A stretch of DNA of 64,000 bases from contig NZ_BJKL01000011.1 in assembly GCF_006538345.1 (NCBI RefSeq), positions 1-64,000 of the forward strand, written 5' to 3'. Below are positions 27,136 through 37,291 of this stretch, in pieces. Source of the stretch: Alteromonas sp. KUL49. Lineage in GTDB: Bacteria; Pseudomonadota; Gammaproteobacteria; Enterobacterales; Alteromonadaceae. Numbering within the stretch: position 1 is the stretch's first letter; the number at the start of each line of letters is the position of its first letter. Both the position numbers and the translations under genes were made by a program. The notes under the pieces were generated by a model. It saw only the letters and a list, made by a program, of their open reading frames with translations. It made no database searches and was not told where the DNA came from.

Positions 27136-27723
27136 GTGGAGCTCATTTTCAGTTTGGCGGTTTTCGCGTTTGTTTCATCCATAACGCCAGGGCCTAACAA
27201 CTTAATGTTGATGGCATCGGGGGCGAATTATGGGGTTAGGCTCACATTACCCCATATGTTTGGTGTTGCTATAGGGTTTACCCTAATGGTGTTACTTGTC
27301 GGTATTGGTGTTATTCAGATATTCGACAGTTTTCCCATGGCTTACGAGATCCTTAAGTGGGTAAGCGCATTTTATCTGTTCTATCTTGCATACAAGATTG
27401 CTACCACAAAGTTTAGACAGCTAGACGGAAGTGCCGGAAGTAAACCCATGACTTTCATACAAGCTGTGATGTTTCAGTGGGTAAATCCAAAAGCTTGGAC
27501 CATGGCGCTGACATCCATAAGTCTTTACGCACCGGATCGTAATTTCTTATCGGTTCTAATGGTGGCTATCGTCTTTGGCATGATCAACCTGCCGTCAATT
27601 AGTGCATGGACGGTGTTAGGTCAAAAACTCAGCAGTGTATTAAGCACTGAAGTCAAAATGAGGTGTTTTAATTATGCGATGGCAGCGCTGTTAGTGGGGT
27701 CTGTAATTCCCGCATTGATATAG
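27136..27723 (+). CDS. LysE/RhtB-family amino-acid exporter
   Basis: This protein of 195 residues has about six membrane helices. The N-terminal signature SITPGPNNLMLMASGANYG is diagnostic of the LysE/RhtB family, and QWVNPKAWTMAL marks the central helix. It should export amino acids or homoserine-like compounds. Start is a GTG at 27136 after GAGGAGG. It is divergent from, and presumably controlled by, the Lrp/AsnC gene. Confidence 0.93.
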   Translation: MELIFSLAVFAFVSSITPGPNNLMLMASGANYGVRLTLPHMFGVAIGFTLMVLLVGIGVIQIFDSFPMAYEILKWVSAFYLFYLAYKIATTKFRQLDGSAGSKPMTFIQAVMFQWVNPKAWTMALTSISLYAPDRNFLSVLMVAIVFGMINLPSISAWTVLGQKLSSVLSTEVKMRCFNYAMAALLVGSVIPALI

Positions 27724-27735
27724 ATGTATTAGCGC

Positions 27736-27763
27736 TTGCTTAACGCCGCTGGGTCATTATAAT
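27736..27763 (+). promoter_or_regulatory. probable promoter of rpsO
   Basis: TTGCTT, a 16-bp spacer and TATAAT, 60 bp before rpsO. Confidence 0.5.
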
Positions 27764-27823
27764 ACGCGCTTCATTCTGTCTGGCTGAATTAGTGATCGGC
27801 CGGACCAAACTTAGGAGAATGTT

Positions 27824-28093
27824 ATGTCACTAACTAAAGCAGAAACTGCAAATATCATCGCTGAATACGCAGTTAAAGAGGGTGATACTGGTTCACCAGA
27901 AGTGCAAGTAGCTTTGCTAACGCACAACATCAACAAGCTTCAAGGTCACTTTGCTGATCACAAGAAAGATCACCACTCACGTCGTGGTCTACTTCGCATG
28001 GTTAGCCAGCGTCGTAAGCTTCTTGATTACTTGAAAGGCAAAAACGCTGAGCGTTACTTCGACCTAATCAAGCGTCTTGGCCTACGTCGATAA
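27824..28093 (+). CDS. rpsO: 30S ribosomal protein S15
   Basis: This protein of 89 residues has the full family length. Recognisable blocks are [22 protein letters not shown] and [22 protein letters not shown]. It binds the central domain of 16S rRNA early in assembly and typically represses its own translation through its leader. Start ATG 27824 follows AGGAGAATGTT. It is followed by a strong terminator and is separated from the pnp gene usually found next to it, which is not in this window. Confidence 0.98.
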   Translation: MSLTKAETANIIAEYAVKEGDTGSPEVQVALLTHNINKLQGHFADHKKDHHSRRGLLRMVSQRRKLLDYLKGKNAERYFDLIKRLGLRR

Positions 28094-28108
28094 GACAAAG
28101 CCAAGCAT

Positions 28109-28136
28109 AAAAAAAGCGCCAACCGGCGCTTTTTTT
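28109..28136 (+). terminator. Rho-independent terminator after rpsO
   Basis: AAAAAAAGCGCC and GGCGCTTTTTTT enclose AACC, 16 bp after the rpsO stop. Confidence 0.93.
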
Positions 28137-28168
28137 ATGTGTGTAAACAATACAAAGAACGACATGTT

Positions 28169-28687
28169 CTAGTGATTATTTTTTCCCTCGTCGGCTGCCA
28201 TTTCGTAGTAGTCAAACTTCGAACTGGTGACAAACGCCTCTAATTTTTCAATCTCTTCTTTCACTTTTGCCTGGTTTTCAGCACTTTCACCTTTCTTTAA
28301 GGCTTCGATGTCAGCTTGCGCTTTTTTCAGGTTCTTTTGTGTTTGAACCAATTCAGGGTCGATCTTTTCCCAGTCTACGCTAGAAAGAATAGTAATTAAG
28401 CTGTCTGTGCGCTCTGAGAGGCGTTCTAGCTCTTCACGTGTATCGTTCAGGCCTGTGAGCTCCTGTAGCTTACGTTGCTCCCAATCATGGCCGCTACCGT
28501 ACACTGTGACTGTGTGAATGATTAGACCTATTCCCCATCCAAACAACGGGTAGATGAACCATATTGCCGATGGACTAGTTACCATGTTGATCATAAACAA
28601 AAACAGGTTTACACCGACAAAAGCAGCCAAATGTGCGTAGTAACCTTTTAACTCTTCAATATGTTTTCGGGCTTGTTCTTCATTCAT
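28169..28687 (-). CDS. 2TM-domain protein with C-terminal coiled coil
   Basis: This protein of 172 residues has an N-terminal 2TM domain (YYAHLAAFVGVNLFLFMIN, then WFIYPLFGWGIGLIIHTVTVYG, with the family's HDWEQRK after it) and a long Lys/Glu-rich helical C-terminal half (about 85-150). The 2TM domain often occurs next to histidine-kinase genes and may act as a membrane anchor. Here the neighbours upstream are a kinase and an HD-GYP regulator, but not close enough for one operon. Function unknown. Confidence 0.75.
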   Translation of the reverse strand: MNEEQARKHIEELKGYYAHLAAFVGVNLFLFMINMVTSPSAIWFIYPLFGWGIGLIIHTVTVYGSGHDWEQRKLQELTGLNDTREELERLSERTDSLITILSSVDWEKIDPELVQTQKNLKKAQADIEALKKGESAENQAKVKEEIEKLEAFVTSSKFDYYEMAADEGKNNH

Positions 28688-28859
28688 CCTGATGGTCCTA
28701 ACAATGTCGATATTTAATAAACTGCAGCAAACTCCTTGCCATAGTAACTATAGTAATATAATTCAATAGCTTATAGTTAAATTTGTCATCGGCGGAGTGT
28801 TAGTGTCACTACAATTTGGCCAAATATCACACGATATGGTGCATTACACTACTTAAGAG

Positions 28860-30209
28860 TTAGTAGAGTAGAATCCAAACAGTGATGTCTGTCCCTTTAT
28901 TGGGTGACGAGGTTAAATCTATCTCGCCGTTGAGCTTTTGAGTGACTAGGTTATATAGAATTGGAAGTCCCAGCCCAGTACCACCTTGTTCTCTAGCCGT
29001 GGTATAGAAGGGTTCGAATATTTTTTTGTGAAGTTCAGTGGGAATGCCTACACCGTTATCTGTTACGCGAATAAATACTCCCTTTTTAGTCTTATCACAG
29101 GCTACAACAATCGTATTGGTAACTGCCGGGTTATTGCCAATAAAAGCATGACGTAGTGCGTTTGAAAGTAAGTTTGTAAGCAATTGGGCTATGGTTCCCG
29201 GGCAAGTAGTTATAACTATATTAGATGTCAGTTCAAGGTTTAGTTTTACTTGTTCTTTGCGAAGCATAGGCTTGAGAGGGTTTATTACTTGCTCAATGTA
29301 TTCGCTAAGATTTATCTCCTCTTCTTCCAAAGAGACTTGATCGGCAGCGGTTCTCTTGAAATCTTGTACAAGTTTACCGGCTCTCATCAAACTCTGTTCT
29401 GCCAGATTCAACCCTTCTGAACAAGAATCTACAAAGGCTCTGAATTGGCTCTCGGACAAGGTTTCGCTTTCAAAAGAACGAAAGGTTTGTTTTAACTCCT
29501 CATTGCAGTGACTTACCGAAGTAAGCGCAATGCCCAGTGGAGTGTTAACCTCATGGGCAACGCCAGCCACTAAATTACCCAACGCAGCCATCTTCTCCGA
29601 CTCGATAAGTTTGTCTCTCGTTGCTTCCAGTGCTTTTGTGCGTTCTGCTACCATTTGCTCTAAGCTGTGGTTTATTTCCACAAGTTGAGCCTCGTAGTCT
29701 GCACGTTCTTTTGCGCTGACGGCTCTTCCGTACAAGTCTGCAAGTGACGATGAAAATACAATTTCATCATCGTGCCACTCTCTTTGCGGCCCCTGATGTT
29801 CACAGCAAATAATGCCTATCATTTTACCTCTGTGCCGTATCGGCACGTCTAGCATTGACGTAATACCGAGTGGTGTAAGATAAACCTCTCCAAACTCAGC
29901 CGTGGCAGAGTCAGTAATTGCGTCGTGAGCGGGAATACTTCTCTCTTTGTCCAGAGCTGCGAAGTATTGAGGAAAGTCACTGCGTTTTAGTATTAAGCTC
30001 TCACTGTCTAAGTCGTTCCCTTTATCAATCAGAAGTTGGCAGCTGATAATTTCTGCATTTTGACCCAAAAGCCAAATACCCGCTCTTGTGATTGCTAATC
30101 CTTCACATACTGAATCAATAATTAGCCTTGACGCTCTGTCAAGCTCACCACCATCTATATCTGCGCTCTGACTTACTTTTAGTAAGATATTCTCTAAGTC
30201 GAGATTCAT
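28860..30209 (-). CDS. GAF-domain sensor histidine kinase
   Basis: This protein of 449 residues is cytoplasmic, with no membrane helices. An N-terminal GAF domain (about 20-165, FAALDKERSIPAHDA, RHRGKMIGIICCEH), a coiled coil, then a HisKA-type region with NLVAGVAHEVNTPLG carrying the phospho-His and a HATPase domain (NLLSNALRHAF, DNGVGI, GGTGLGLPI). It should phosphorylate the response regulator encoded directly upstream, with which it overlaps by 4 bp (ATGA). This pair is a recurring module in Alteromonadales that senses a small molecule and tunes cyclic-di-GMP through the HD-GYP partner. Confidence 0.9.
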   Translation of the reverse strand: MNLDLENILLKVSQSADIDGGELDRASRLIIDSVCEGLAITRAGIWLLGQNAEIISCQLLIDKGNDLDSESLILKRSDFPQYFAALDKERSIPAHDAITDSATAEFGEVYLTPLGITSMLDVPIRHRGKMIGIICCEHQGPQREWHDDEIVFSSSLADLYGRAVSAKERADYEAQLVEINHSLEQMVAERTKALEATRDKLIESEKMAALGNLVAGVAHEVNTPLGIALTSVSHCNEELKQTFRSFESETLSESQFRAFVDSCSEGLNLAEQSLMRAGKLVQDFKRTAADQVSLEEEEINLSEYIEQVINPLKPMLRKEQVKLNLELTSNIVITTCPGTIAQLLTNLLSNALRHAFIGNNPAVTNTIVVACDKTKKGVFIRVTDNGVGIPTELHKKIFEPFYTTAREQGGTGLGLPILYNLVTQKLNGEIDLTSSPNKGTDITVWILLY

Positions 30210-31735
30210 TCGTCTTCATCCGGTTGCAATGCGCGGATCTCCAAAAAAGTATCAAAATATTTGATGGCAATTTCAGTGATTTGTGGGTCGAACTGAACAC
30301 CAGCGTTTTCTTTGAGGTAGTCAATAACCTTTTCCGGTGTCCAGGCTGGTTTGTAGCATCTCTTAGACAAAAGGGCATCGATAACATCGACGATGGCCAT
30401 AATTCGACCTTCAATGGGAATAGCTTCACCAGATAAGCCTTCGGGGTAACCTTTACCGTCCCAACGCTCGTGATGGGTCTTCGCAATAACGGCCCCCATT
30501 TTCGCCACAATACGATCGGAATCAGCTAACAGCTCATAGCCCTTCTGCGCGTGGGTTTTCATAATTTCCCACTCTTCATCATTAAGCTTTCCTGGTTTGT
30601 GCAGAATGCTCTCTGGAATACTGATTTTTCCTACATCGTGAAGTGCCGAAGAGTAACGTATGGTATCGATGAATTCGTCGCTCATACCGAGTTTCTTCGA
30701 TAGAAATTCGGTCATCAGTATCACTCGCTTAACGTGACCGCCAGTCTCCTTACTCCTGAGCTCTATGGCATCGCTTAACACCATGATGAGTTCTTTTTGC
30801 GTTTGCTGGATATCTTCCTTTTGCGTGAGATTCTGAAAAACTAGCGCGACATTCGAAGCAAACATCTCAAGAACTGTTTTTTGTACCTCGTTTAAAGGGT
30901 GAGTGAGTTTGACGTAAAGGATATTACAGGAGGCTGTTCCTGAGGGGTAATACCCGATAAACAAGTCCTCTGATTGATAATTGGACTTACTTTTGAAAAC
31001 TTGGTTAATTTCAGATTCGATCTCTTTTGGTATATCGCATGAAATACCCGGCTCGCTAAGTTGTGCTAGGTCTCCGCTTGCAGCAAGTACGGTAAGTTTG
31101 GAGTCGCCGTAAAGATCCGTATGTTGTGTGGTTAAATACAAAATAGAGTGATCAAGATTCAACAAAGTGAGTGTCTGTTTTAAAACTGCCGTACCGAACT
31201 GGACAAGAGTTTGGCTCTGTAATACCGAAGAAGAGGACTGCAGTACATCTTCCATACCTCGCTTACCGAGTTCTATGGTTCGTATATCCCTGTAGGAGCG
31301 GATAGCCGTGTATACACATGATTTAAGTTTGGCTGATGATAGCTCAGTTTTCGCTTTGTAGTCGTTGATATCGTAACCGCGAATCACCTCTTCTTCGGGT
31401 GCCTGACCGGGCTGTCCTGTTCGCAGGACCAAGCGTGTTGTATGATTCTGTAATTCGTCACGAATATGTTCTATAAGCTCAAGACCCGCGTGGTCTGATT
31501 CCATCACTACGTCTACAAACGCAAGCGCAATGTCTGGCGTATTGAGGAATAATGACCTTCCTTCTTCTGCACTGTAGGCGGATAGAAAGACAAGTCCTCT
31601 ATTTTCGAAGGTAAAGTTTCTAAGTGATAGCTTGGTAACTTCATGAACCGCGGGCTCGTCATCGATGATGGCGATTTTCCAAGGCGGAAGTTGGTTGGTT
31701 TCAGTGATCTGATTCGACTTTTTAAACAGTGCCAT
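30206..31735 (-). CDS. response regulator REC-DUF3369-HD-GYP
   Basis: This protein of 509 residues begins with a receiver domain (phospho-Asp D75 in AFVDVVMESDH), followed by a DUF3369 linker (about 150-315) and an HD-GYP domain with HDVGKISIPESILHK and HHERWDGKGYPEGL, the metal sites of cyclic-di-GMP phosphodiesterases. It degrades c-di-GMP when phosphorylated. The catalytic GYP motif and flanking HD dyad are intact, so it should be active. It is transcribed before and overlaps the kinase gene. Confidence 0.93.
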   Translation of the reverse strand: MALFKKSNQITETNQLPPWKIAIIDDEPAVHEVTKLSLRNFTFENRGLVFLSAYSAEEGRSLFLNTPDIALAFVDVVMESDHAGLELIEHIRDELQNHTTRLVLRTGQPGQAPEEEVIRGYDINDYKAKTELSSAKLKSCVYTAIRSYRDIRTIELGKRGMEDVLQSSSSVLQSQTLVQFGTAVLKQTLTLLNLDHSILYLTTQHTDLYGDSKLTVLAASGDLAQLSEPGISCDIPKEIESEINQVFKSKSNYQSEDLFIGYYPSGTASCNILYVKLTHPLNEVQKTVLEMFASNVALVFQNLTQKEDIQQTQKELIMVLSDAIELRSKETGGHVKRVILMTEFLSKKLGMSDEFIDTIRYSSALHDVGKISIPESILHKPGKLNDEEWEIMKTHAQKGYELLADSDRIVAKMGAVIAKTHHERWDGKGYPEGLSGEAIPIEGRIMAIVDVIDALLSKRCYKPAWTPEKVIDYLKENAGVQFDPQITEIAIKYFDTFLEIRALQPDEDE

Positions 31736-31864
31736 AAACTCAAACTGATCTTTATCTCATTTTTTAAAGATAGTTTGAAACAGTGGCAGCGCAAGAGTGT
31801 GTCGTTAAAACTGCGCAGTTTTATGCTAAGGTATAACAACTCTCACAGCTGATCTGACTGTGAT

Positions 31865-32338
31865 TTATGCACAAATATCTTGAAAAGCGTACTCCAGTTT
31901 TTCAAGGGGGATGTAACCTTGAAACGAAGTGATAAGCTGGCCTGATTCATCGACAATAATGCTAAACGGCGTTGCTTGAGGTTGGCCAACTAGTGCAATA
32001 AACTCAGTGGACGCTTGTCCCGCTGGGAATGTAATTTTAGTTCGATAAACAATCGCTTTTAAACCTTTTATAGAACCAAGGCCAATGCCGATGGGCTGTA
32101 GCTTAGAATCACAGTTTGTATAGAGGGCTTCTAACGCTTTGAACTGTTTCATACACCAAGGGCATTCAGGCTCAAATATGGTTAGTACAAGAATTTTATT
32201 TTGATAATCTTCAAGAGCAATAGTGTCTAATTGTGTTAATGAGTCTAGCTTGATTGAGTACAGCGATGCTCCCCATGAAGGGGAGCTCACCAAGATTAAA
32301 CTCAACGCAAAATAAAGCGGCGTAAGTTTTTTAAACAT
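31865..32338 (-). CDS. secreted thioredoxin-fold protein with CPWC active site
   Basis: This protein of 157 residues has a signal peptide (MFKKLTPLYFALSLILVSSPSWGA) and a TlpA/peroxiredoxin-like fold with FEPECPWCMKQ (C59, C62), followed by a cis-Pro loop QATPFSIIV. It should act as a periplasmic or secreted thiol-disulfide enzyme. It starts 2 bp after the stop of the TonB-dependent receptor and is the second gene of that operon, which suggests service to the receptor or its cargo, whose plug also carries a Cys-x2-Cys. Confidence 0.75.
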   Translation of the reverse strand: MFKKLTPLYFALSLILVSSPSWGASLYSIKLDSLTQLDTIALEDYQNKILVLTIFEPECPWCMKQFKALEALYTNCDSKLQPIGIGLGSIKGLKAIVYRTKITFPAGQASTEFIALVGQPQATPFSIIVDESGQLITSFQGYIPLEKLEYAFQDICA

Positions 32339-32340
32339 TT

Positions 32341-34464
32341 TTAGAATTTCACAGTAACGCCAGCATATGCCTCTCGGCCACGCAGAGGTCCATATATATA
32401 TGCCACATCATAACCACCATCTTCGTAAAACAAAGGTGTTTGCATATCCTCAACTTGGGTGTAGTCAAATAAATTGTTAGCGCCAGCGTATACACTAATC
32501 GAATCTGTGACAGCTTTTGTTATTTTGGCACTGACTGTCCAATAGACGGGAGCTTGCGTTGACATCAAAAATTCACCAGCCGCATCGAATGACGGAGTGC
32601 CAGGAGTACCATATTCACTCAAGTCACGTCCACCGACCCAAGTTGCCGCTGCAAAGACATCCCAGCCATTGATTTCCCAATCTAACGACAATATGGCTCG
32701 CTGTTCCACTGGTACAACACCATATGACTGTTTGAATTCGTCACTGTAAACATAATTTTCAGCGGTTACACCAAGCGTGATGTCATCGCTGATGTGATAG
32801 CTAAGTACAATATCACTAACAAATACGTCCGCATCTTCACTGAGTTGTTCTAGAGCAGGTACGCCGTCTTCCGTTTCTGATAGAGCAGCTAGGTTTTCCA
32901 CATTAGTGTAGGCGAGGGACGCAGTAACGTTGAGTGCCTCACCCATGTAACTCAGTGCGTAGTTTGTAGAGAATGAACGTTCTAACTCTTCAACGTTTAT
33001 TTCAAAGCCTACTCCAGCATCAAGGATTCCGTGATCAGATTCAAAGAAAGATAATGGTGCACGATATCCTCGGCCCGCTGAAAGTCTCGAAGTCCATTGG
33101 TCACTGTGGTCATACCTAATATCAACACGAGGAGAAAAAACGGTTTCATCGATTTCAGTTCCTGGTTTTGCCGGGTCGGTAAAATCGGCTTCAACTTTGT
33201 CTACGCGAAGGGCAACATTAACTTCTAAATCTTGACTGGCATACCAGCTGTCTTGAATGTAAAAGCCCAATGTATCGTAATCGAAGCTATCAGAGACGTA
33301 TTGTGCGCTGTCGCTATTGGTTTGTGAATCAAGCGACTCTATGCGGCTGTCTATACCAAATGTAAGTAAGTGATCTTGAGATAAGTCCCAGTTAAATCGA
33401 GCATCTAAATATTCCATCTTGTTGTCCGCGTCGTACACAAACCCTTCATAAAAAGAGGCTTGTGTATGATCGTTGTGCGATACCGTCAGTGTCATATTTA
33501 GTTTTTCATTAAAGGCGTGTAGCCAATTAACGTAGACTTCTTTTCTTTCAGACTCAATCCACTCTGTGGTTTCCCAACCTCTACCAATGTATTGATTTCG
33601 AACATCATCATTCTCAAATAGTGAATCCGATTCAAAGTCTGGTTCAGCATTAAATTCAGTAAAAGCTGCACTTATATCCGTATCAGTAGGGCCTCCAAAT
33701 ATCTCTGAGTTAGCTAGATTTGCTCGAAAATGAACACTATCTTGCTTACTAAAGTCGTGAGAGACAAAGAGTGTAGCTACAGTATTATTCAGTTCCGGAC
33801 TCTCGCTTACACCGTTGTCGTCACCATCAAACTGGTCTCGATTGTCATATTGCGCGGAGAAAGTAATACGGGTATTGTCGTCGTTTGCAAGGCCTGTTGC
33901 TACAACACTCCCTTTTTGATAACCATTTTCGCCAGCAGATAAATCGACGGTTACGCTGTTTTCTATGGCTTTTTTAGTCACGAGATTAATTGTGCCACCA
34001 ATGGCTTCTGGGGCGATCAAAGAAGCCCCAGCACCGCGGGCAATTTCGATACTTTCTATACCGGCAGAGGAGGCGGCATCTAATCCGTAGAATCCAGACA
34101 TCATGGTATATACGGGAATTCCGTCAACTAAAATGGTGGTGTGTTCTCCACGTAATCCGTTCAACATTACCCGTTTAACACCACACATAGAACACTCATT
34201 GTTCACCCTTACACCTGGTGACAAAGAGATTGCATCTGTTAGCGCTGACGCTTGTATCTTCTCCATTAAGGAGTCAGATATTACTTCTGTTTTTTGTACC
34301 GTGTCTTTCAGCATACCTGCTTCGTAAAGCCGCTCACGAACGCCTATCACTGAAATGGTTTCAAGATTGGCTTCGGATTCCAATGTTGACGCAGTTTGTT
34401 GTGCAAACGTTGGTGCAGTAACAAGTAATCCTGCAATTGTATTTGCGATTAGTGTTTTCTTCAT
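32341..34464 (-). CDS. TonB-dependent outer-membrane receptor with CxxC in the plug
   Basis: This protein of 707 residues has a signal peptide (to about 21), an N-terminal TonB box region, a plug domain (about 55-165) and a 22-strand beta-barrel ending in a terminal Phe (AYAGVTVKF). The plug contains NNECSMCGVKRVMLNGLRG, with C91 and C94, which is unusual for TonB receptors and could bind a metal or redox partner. It imports a large or metal-bound ligand using TonB energy. A Fur-like box at 34576-34594 suggests iron control; the downstream thioredoxin-like gene is probably cotranscribed. Substrate not known. Confidence 0.9.
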   Translation of the reverse strand: MKKTLIANTIAGLLVTAPTFAQQTASTLESEANLETISVIGVRERLYEAGMLKDTVQKTEVISDSLMEKIQASALTDAISLSPGVRVNNECSMCGVKRVMLNGLRGEHTTILVDGIPVYTMMSGFYGLDAASSAGIESIEIARGAGASLIAPEAIGGTINLVTKKAIENSVTVDLSAGENGYQKGSVVATGLANDDNTRITFSAQYDNRDQFDGDDNGVSESPELNNTVATLFVSHDFSKQDSVHFRANLANSEIFGGPTDTDISAAFTEFNAEPDFESDSLFENDDVRNQYIGRGWETTEWIESERKEVYVNWLHAFNEKLNMTLTVSHNDHTQASFYEGFVYDADNKMEYLDARFNWDLSQDHLLTFGIDSRIESLDSQTNSDSAQYVSDSFDYDTLGFYIQDSWYASQDLEVNVALRVDKVEADFTDPAKPGTEIDETVFSPRVDIRYDHSDQWTSRLSAGRGYRAPLSFFESDHGILDAGVGFEINVEELERSFSTNYALSYMGEALNVTASLAYTNVENLAALSETEDGVPALEQLSEDADVFVSDIVLSYHISDDITLGVTAENYVYSDEFKQSYGVVPVEQRAILSLDWEINGWDVFAAATWVGGRDLSEYGTPGTPSFDAAGEFLMSTQAPVYWTVSAKITKAVTDSISVYAGANNLFDYTQVEDMQTPLFYEDGGYDVAYIYGPLRGREAYAGVTVKF

Positions 34465-34813
34465 GGGTAAAGGTGGGACCTATATAGGGAAAAGAATGTA
34501 GGACGCTACTTAGCGTTAGCAGCAATTCCGAGGTTATTGAATGGTGCAACAATATAACATTGCCTACACTTATTCAATGCGAATGATTATCAATTGCGCC
34601 ATCTTTACGTTTTGAGTTGATTGAGATCAACGTTTGTTTAAAGAAGTAAATAAAGGGGATTAACTGCCACAGCCAGCAGCTAATCGAGGTCATCTCGCAA
34701 ATTTGTTACGAAACAGGAGGAGGAAAATAGATCGCAAAGTCGAATTACAGTTTTTTGCCTTTCCAGTGACTTGATGAGAAATAATGACCTAATAAACAGT
34801 ATTAAATTATCGA
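34465..34813. promoter_or_regulatory. 349-bp intergenic region, receptor promoter and kin
   Basis: The non-coding gap between the receptor start and the MCP stop holds the Fur-like box (34576-34594) on the receptor side. Nothing else recognisable is seen in the rest of the AT-rich sequence. Confidence 0.5.
34576..34594 (-). promoter_or_regulatory. Fur box-like operator
   Basis: AATGCGAATGATTATCAAT matches the Fur consensus (GATAATGATTATCATTATC) at the central ATGATTATCA. It lies about 110 bp upstream of the TonB-receptor start, on the promoter side. Confidence 0.55.
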
Positions 34814-36052
34814 TTAATGCGTCTTAATCGTTGAGAGTTGCTGTTGGGTTTGCGCTGTTTGATTTTGCGTCGCTTCGGCTTCTTGGCTGATTTGATGCAT
34901 TTGGTGTTGAACCTCATCACTCAAGCTAGCGATATCCTCCACTATTTTATGAGTTTGTGTGTATTGGGCATTAAGCTCACTAATCGCCCCGCTGATAGCA
35001 TCAAACTCTAAGATATTTTCTTTCAGTTCTCCGAGCATAACGGTGAAACTCTCACTGGTGTTATTGATTGTGGAGTGAGCATCTTCTGACTGAGATACAA
35101 GTTGTACTGATTCTTCACGAGTCTCATTGACTAAAGTATCCATATCGTTAATGAACGATGTGATTTGTTGCGTAGCACCACCAACTTTTGTGGATAGTGA
35201 GCGCACTTCATCCGCAACCACCGCGAAACCTCGTCCTGCTTCGCCAGCCCGTGCAGCTTCAATCGCCGCGTTTAACGCTAAAAGGTTGGTTTGGTCAGCA
35301 AACTCTTCCACCATTTTGAGAATATCCCGAATGTTGCCAGCATTCCTTTGTAAACCTTCTACGGTATGAGTGAATTGTCCGAGTAGCCCACCAATTTTAT
35401 TGATCTGTTCGGCAATAGTATTCAGTTGCTCACTTGCTGATTGAGCTTTGGCGATATTCTCTTTGTTACTCGATGCAATATTTTCTGAAGAGTTAACGAT
35501 GTGGTTGATATTACTATTGATATGATTGCTAGAAGCGAAAATTTGCTTACTCAAGGCTTTCTGAGAGTTAGCGTTTGTATTCGCTTGGCCTACCTCTGTG
35601 GTAACAATACTTGCAGCGTCATGGGCGTGCTCGGCCCGCTGATTTACTGTGTTGATTAAGTCAGATAATTTGTAGGTAAATGCGTTATACGTTTCTGATA
35701 GCTGGCGAAATTCATCAAAGGTAAAGGCGGGTAGGGTAGTCGTTAGGTCGGCTTCTTTGGCATTGATTTTTTTCAATCCACTTAATATGGCTCTTATCGG
35801 ACGTACAAAGAGGTAATTCAAATAAAATAGGGTAAAAGCAAATGCCGCAAGGTTTAATACAAATAGCCACTTTGCCCAACTAAATAGTGCCGTAGTATCA
35901 CCAGAGGTGTTGCCTTCAATTTGAAGCAAAATGAGAAATCCAGCCACTTGAAAAGCCAGTAAGAACGTAAGGTTACCTAGAATTTTTCGACCTAGTGTGA
36001 AGAAAAGTGTTTTCTCGACAACAGAGTAGAGTTTCCAAAATCCTGAATCCAT
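34814..36052 (-). CDS. methyl-accepting chemotaxis protein
   Basis: This protein of about 412 residues has two membrane segments separated by only a short periplasmic loop ([16 protein letters not shown], then [22 protein letters not shown]), a HAMP region (FVRPIRAI) and a C-terminal cytoplasmic signalling domain with the hairpin tip [36 protein letters not shown]. It lacks a sizeable periplasmic sensor, so it probably senses an internal or membrane signal such as energy state. ATG 36052 is chosen; a GTG at 36082 would add ten residues. It is a single gene on the minus strand. Confidence 0.92.
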   Translation of the reverse strand: MDSGFWKLYSVVEKTLFFTLGRKILGNLTFLLAFQVAGFLILLQIEGNTSGDTTALFSWAKWLFVLNLAAFAFTLFYLNYLFVRPIRAILSGLKKINAKEADLTTTLPAFTFDEFRQLSETYNAFTYKLSDLINTVNQRAEHAHDAASIVTTEVGQANTNANSQKALSKQIFASSNHINSNINHIVNSSENIASSNKENIAKAQSASEQLNTIAEQINKIGGLLGQFTHTVEGLQRNAGNIRDILKMVEEFADQTNLLALNAAIEAARAGEAGRGFAVVADEVRSLSTKVGGATQQITSFINDMDTLVNETREESVQLVSQSEDAHSTINNTSESFTVMLGELKENILEFDAISGAISELNAQYTQTHKIVEDIASLSDEVQHQMHQISQEAEATQNQTAQTQQQLSTIKTH

Positions 36053-36265
36053 CGTGTATGTCTCATTGTTTGTTATCTGCACCGTGCTTTTATCGGCACT
36101 TTTAGGAGATTCTAGACCAATCTTTACGTGTTGTGCACCAAGATTGACTTAAATAGTAATGGGTTAAGAGAGGAGTATATAGAGGTTACTGGCAAGCTTT
36201 TTGATCAAGATCAGAAGGAAGTCATTGAGCAAAGGCGCCTCGCTGCGGAAGCGCCAGGAATTGGT

Positions 36266-37060
36266 TTAAGGTCCAGTTGTCACTGGCGTTGGCGCTGGTG
36301 CGCCACCCGGAGCCCCACCTTGAGACACCATTTGCGTTGCCATTTCTCGGATCTCGTTTTCTAAGGCATTGATGCGACCAGATAGAGCATTATTTCTCTG
36401 CTCTAACACTGATAATTTGTCGGCAAGACTACGTGTTTCATTTTGAGCAGATTGTTTATCGCTGATAGCTTGCTCTAATTGAATATTTAACGTGAGTAAT
36501 TCGTCTGCCAGACCGGTAAGTTGTCCCTGAATGACGGCGATGTTGCTCGTGTTACCTGAGACATTGGCATTTGTATCTGAGAGCCCACGCTGTGACGCAG
36601 TTTCTACTTTACCCACGCGTTCACCTAGAGCAGTGATCTCTTGCTGATTTCTGCGCCACGCTGATGCCCAGAGCTTATCCATCTGTTCCCACAGTTCATT
36701 GGTTTTGTTGGTCAGTTCTGTCACTTTTACCTGCAATGCAACGGTTGACTCACCGATTTCCTCGCCTGTTGCTGAAAGCTTTTGTTCGAGAAAAGCAATT
36801 CTTGACTCTGCGTTTTGCGCGGCTAGTTTTTGTGCCTCAAGTAGAGTAAACAGATAGTAACAACCACCACATGCCAACAGGGCTATCAGAGCCACCAAAG
36901 AAATCCACAGTCCGTTCCCGCTTTTACTCTCTGGTGTCGAGGCAGCTGATGATGGTGATGCACTCTGCTTTGAAGCGTCTTTTTTCTGTTGGTAGGTACG
37001 ACGATCTTCATCATCTAATCGAATTGTCAGAAATTCGTCATTTTTTGAACTGTTAGCCAT
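36266..37060 (-). CDS. membrane-anchored coiled-coil protein of unknown function
   Basis: This protein of 264 residues has a charged N-terminal cytoplasmic tail (about 1-50, polar and Ser/Ala-rich), one membrane helix (LWISLVALIALLACGGCYYLF, about 51-71) and a long heptad-rich coiled coil (about 75-245) ending in a Gly/Pro/Ala tail. Two Cys sit at the end of the membrane helix. No family is recognised. It is in its own transcription unit, divergent from the REC-TPR gene at 37292. Confidence 0.7.
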   Translation of the reverse strand: MANSSKNDEFLTIRLDDEDRRTYQQKKDASKQSASPSSAASTPESKSGNGLWISLVALIALLACGGCYYLFTLLEAQKLAAQNAESRIAFLEQKLSATGEEIGESTVALQVKVTELTNKTNELWEQMDKLWASAWRRNQQEITALGERVGKVETASQRGLSDTNANVSGNTSNIAVIQGQLTGLADELLTLNIQLEQAISDKQSAQNETRSLADKLSVLEQRNNALSGRINALENEIREMATQMVSQGGAPGGAPAPTPVTTGP

Positions 37061-37291
37061 ATTTCTATTTCTATCTTTCTATGGTTTGAACGCTTTTCGG
37101 AAAACGGTATTAGCGTAAGGATATCAAACATTATTAGCGCACCAGTGATGTTATCTTGATTGAGGGCAAATACCAATAGTCAGATGAACAATTTGCGCAA
37201 CAAAGGTGTGTAGCGTTACACGGGCCAGAAGTGATAGTATCGAAACACAACAAGGCCAGTTTCGTGTATTCCTGCTGTAGTAAACGGATAG

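Noticed and set aside
36128..36364. Plus-strand open frame of 78 residues overlapping the 3' end of the coiled-coil gene
   Set aside because: Its ATG-start peptide has no family match and overlaps a well-supported gene on the other strand.
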